The notes under the pieces: model-generated | What the model was told of the DNA's origin: nothing | The model's input: only the letters and a program-made list of their open reading frames with translations | Database searches by the model: none | Translations under genes and position numbers: made by a program | Part shown: positions 62,016 to 64,000 of the stretch, in pieces | Numbering within the stretch: the stretch's first letter is position 1 | Layout of the letters: each line of letters opens with the position of its first letter | Origin: Lachnospiraceae bacterium | GTDB taxonomy: Bacteria; Bacillota; Clostridia; Lachnospirales; Lachnospiraceae | Direction of reading: 5' to 3' | Length of the DNA: 64,000 nt | NCBI GenBank assembly: GCA_015057625.1 | Contig: SVDZ01000002.1 | Location: 1-64,000 of the forward strand

Positions 62016-62777
62016 ATGCACACAAAGCGAATTATTCCGTGTTTGGATGTCAATAACAATAGAGTGGTAAAAGGAATCAACTTTGTTGATTTGAGAGACG
62101 CAGGAGATCCTGTTGAAGTGGCAAAGGCTTACAATAAAGCCGGAGCTGACGAGCTGGTATTTCTTGATATTACAGCATCTTCTGACAATAGAAGCACAGT
62201 AGTTGATATGGTTAGAAAAGTTGCTGAACAGGTTTTTATACCTTTCACAGTAGGTGGAGGAATTAGAACTGTAGATAATTTTAAAGAATTGCTCAGAGAG
62301 GGTGCTGATAAGATTTCAGTTAACTCTGCAGCTATTATGAACCCTACACTTATCAGTGACGCTGCTGACAAGTTTGGAAGCCAGTGTGTGGTTGTTGCTA
62401 TTGATGCAAAGAGAAGAGCCGATGGAAGTGGATGGAATATCTACAAAAATGGCGGAAGAATTGATATGGGAATTGATGCTGTTGAATGGGCTATGCAGTG
62501 TGATAAACTTGGAGCAGGAGAAATCCTTCTTACAAGTATGGACTGTGATGGCACAAAGGCAGGTTATGATATTGAGCTTACAAGAATAATTTCAGAGAAT
62601 GTTTCCATTCCTGTAATTGCATCCGGTGGTGCCGGAACTTGTGAGCACTTTTATGATGCTTTGACAGAGGGAAAAGCAGATGCGGCTTTGGCAGCTTCAC
62701 TTTTCCACTACAAAGAGCTTGAAATTATGGAACTTAAAAAATATTTGAAAGAAAAAGATGTGGCGGTAAGAATATAA
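62016..62777 (+). CDS. hisF: Imidazole glycerol phosphate synthase, cyclase subunit
   Basis: TIM-barrel cyclase using ammonia from HisH, 253 residues. Catalytic Asp11 lies in RIIPCLDV and Asp130 in VVAIDAKRR; phosphate-binding GGGIRT and ASGGAGT loops are present. ATG 62016 is chosen because family members begin [11 protein letters not shown] and GATGAGGTGAG lies just before; an in-frame GTG at 62007 is within that ribosome binding site. The stop shares one base with the start of the lipid kinase gene. Confidence 0.96.
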   Translation: MHTKRIIPCLDVNNNRVVKGINFVDLRDAGDPVEVAKAYNKAGADELVFLDITASSDNRSTVVDMVRKVAEQVFIPFTVGGGIRTVDNFKELLREGADKISVNSAAIMNPTLISDAADKFGSQCVVVAIDAKRRADGSGWNIYKNGGRIDMGIDAVEWAMQCDKLGAGEILLTSMDCDGTKAGYDIELTRIISENVSIPVIASGGAGTCEHFYDALTEGKADAALAASLFHYKELEIMELKKYLKEKDVAVRI

Positions 62778-63661
62778 TGAAACATGTATTTATTATCAAC
62801 CCTAATTCTGGAGATAATAAAAAGAACCATATTGAAGAAAAAATTACAGATTTATGCGAAGAGATGAAATTGGATTACAAGCTTTTTATTACAGGAGGGC
62901 CCGGGGAGGCTGAGAGAGTAGCAAAAAGTCTTGAAGACGATGATACATCCATCGTTTACGCAGTGGGAGGAGATGGAACTGTCAATGAAGTTCTTAACGG
63001 AATTGCCGGTTCCAATCATATTTTATCCGTTATTCCTACCGGAAGCGGAAATGATTTTTATAGGACACTGAAGACATACAAAAAGGATTACGTGGGAGCA
63101 GATGTCGGAAAAATAAACAATAGATATTTTATCAATGTTGCCTGCATTGGACTGGATGCCGAGATAGCAGACAATATTTACACTATAAGAAAATGGCCTT
63201 TTGTTCCTACAAAACAGCGATATACAGTAAGTACAATCTATACTTTTTTTAAATATAAGTTCAAAGAACTCCAGATTAAATTTGGTGATTATTCAAAGAA
63301 GGGAAAATTTACGATTGTAACAGTCTGCAACGGCAGATATTATGGCGCAGGTAAGAAAATTGCGCCGCACGCTTTCATAGATGACAGTCAGTTTGAAATT
63401 TATATTGTTGATAAGACACCTAAAATCAGAATTCCCCGTTTATTATTAAAACTCCTTAAAGGAGAACATGAGAACGACAGTAGAGTAGTCAGATATACAG
63501 ATGGCTCTTTGGAGATTATTTCGGAAGATCCGGTAGTCTGCAATGTTGACGGCGAGAGAATGTATGATGATCACTTTAAGATAGAACTAATTAGAAATGC
63601 AATTATGGTACACAGAAATGTAGATTTTTTAGAGGCGTTGGGCATAGAAGATGATGATTGA
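62777..63661 (+). CDS. Diacylglycerol kinase family lipid kinase
   Basis: A cytoplasmic or membrane-associated lipid kinase of the DAGK catalytic family (YegS/DgkB/BmrU-like), 294 residues. The nucleotide loop is VYAVGGDGTVNEVLNGIAG (about residues 55-73), followed by IPTGSGNDFYRT. The C-terminal domain has NVACIGLDAEIA and the CNGRYYGAGKKIAPHA motif. It may phosphorylate diacylglycerol in lipid recycling; the exact lipid is not fixed by sequence. Its ATG overlaps the hisF stop, implying translational coupling, and it overlaps ung by 8 bp. Confidence 0.9.
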   Translation: MKHVFIINPNSGDNKKNHIEEKITDLCEEMKLDYKLFITGGPGEAERVAKSLEDDDTSIVYAVGGDGTVNEVLNGIAGSNHILSVIPTGSGNDFYRTLKTYKKDYVGADVGKINNRYFINVACIGLDAEIADNIYTIRKWPFVPTKQRYTVSTIYTFFKYKFKELQIKFGDYSKKGKFTIVTVCNGRYYGAGKKIAPHAFIDDSQFEIYIVDKTPKIRIPRLLLKLLKGEHENDSRVVRYTDGSLEIISEDPVVCNVDGERMYDDHFKIELIRNAIMVHRNVDFLEALGIEDDD

Positions 63662-64000
63662 TAATGATTGGCTTCCTGCTGTGGAGCAGGAGTTTAAAAA
63701 GCCGTATTACAAAAGTTTATATGATTTTGTTGTGAAGGAATACAATTCGACTGTGGTTTATCCGCCGGCAGATGATATTTTTAATGCGTTTCATTTCACA
63801 CCTCTTAGCAAGGTGAAAGTGGTTATTCTTGGGCAGGATCCTTACCACAATGAGCATCAGGCACATGGCTTGAGTTTTTCCGTTTTACCGGGAAATGACA
63901 CACCACCTTCCCTTCAGAATATCTATAAAGAACTTAATTCAGATTTGGGTTGTTACATACCGAATAACGGATATCTGAAAAAGTGGGCAGAGCAGGGAGT
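63654..64000 (+). CDS. ung: Uracil-DNA glycosylase, 3' end outside window
   Basis: The first about 115 codons of a family 1 uracil-DNA glycosylase, which removes uracil from DNA. The active-site motif GQDPYH lies at residues 60-65, with Asp62 as the water-activating residue. AHGLSFSV and PPSLQNIYKEL follow as in the family, and the sequence runs off the window at WAEQGV. It begins inside the end of the lipid kinase gene (ATG 63654; an adjacent ATG at 63651 is also possible). The ribosome binding site is weak, so coupled translation is likely. Confidence 0.93.
   Translation, partial: MIDNDWLPAVEQEFKKPYYKSLYDFVVKEYNSTVVYPPADDIFNAFHFTPLSKVKVVILGQDPYHNEHQAHGLSFSVLPGNDTPPSLQNIYKELNSDLGCYIPNNGYLKKWAEQG

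Overview
The window reads as chromosomal DNA of an AT-rich, low-GC Gram-positive anaerobe, most likely a Lachnospiraceae member (Butyrivibrio / Lachnospira / Eubacterium-like gut or rumen Clostridia). The clues are strong purine-rich ribosome binding sites, a lysine riboswitch, a tyrosine T-box, AddAB instead of RecBCD, a LicT-RAT controlled PTS, a minimal SufC/SufB-type Fe-S pair, a GH3 enzyme with swapped domains as known from Butyrivibrio and Ruminococcus, a Csp-like subtilase and a one-piece tmRNA without encoded CCA. I see no phage, insertion sequence, CRISPR array, tRNA or rRNA.

Layout. 1-490: structured intergenic repeats. 0.5-2.3 kb: a D-2-hydroxyacid dehydrogenase and an SSB-like OB-fold protein. 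2.5-6.7 kb: two secreted glycan-active proteins (a GH128-like hydrolase and a CBM/InlB-repeat/Fn3 protein). 6.8-8.8 kb: lysine riboswitch, dapA, dapB. 8.9-10 kb: a small lipoprotein and an amidase-SPOR protein. 10.2-14 kb: a 1270-residue CBM2-VWA-lipase protein. 14.2-16.3 kb: nadE with an acidic insertion. 16.4-26.8 kb: a small membrane protein opposite an apparent operon addB-addA-S66 peptidase-sufC-like-sufB-like. 26.9-31.4 kb: copper region with csoR, a repeat block and a CopA-CopZ fusion. 31.4-43 kb: GH3, tyrS with T-box, a diguanylate cyclase, an S8 protease, GH2, a small alarmone synthetase and trpS. 43.3-50.5 kb: NYN protein, YkvI-type transporter, thioredoxin, aldo/keto reductase, GH25 lysozyme, M18 aminopeptidase, DegV and ssrA. 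50.8-55.4 kb: ABC-2 exporter and a Kv-type channel. 55.4-58.5 kb: licT-EIIA-EIICB PTS operon. 58.6-64 kb: a small orphan gene, a two-component system, hisH-hisF, a lipid kinase and a truncated ung.

The genes fit a glycan-feeding, wall-remodelling, probably spore-forming anaerobe. Secreted modular hydrolases with very basic C-terminal modules, intracellular GH2 and GH3 enzymes and a glucose-class PTS deal with carbohydrate. Amino-acid signals reach dapA and tyrS through RNA switches, and copper reaches csoR through an operator placed inside its promoter.

The most unusual content is non-coding. A family of roughly 210-300 bp foldback elements, each a long imperfect hairpin (the best-resolved ones with a forked tip), is bounded by near-palindromic 24-26 bp junctions centred on TATA. 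Three stand in tandem between csoR and copA, and two stand at the left edge of the window, one of them a near-identical inverted copy. A separate array of four approximately 85-95 bp units, each with a conserved box and a 12-bp hairpin showing a compensatory change, lies upstream of csoR. Short in-frame tandem repeats have also expanded inside several proteins.
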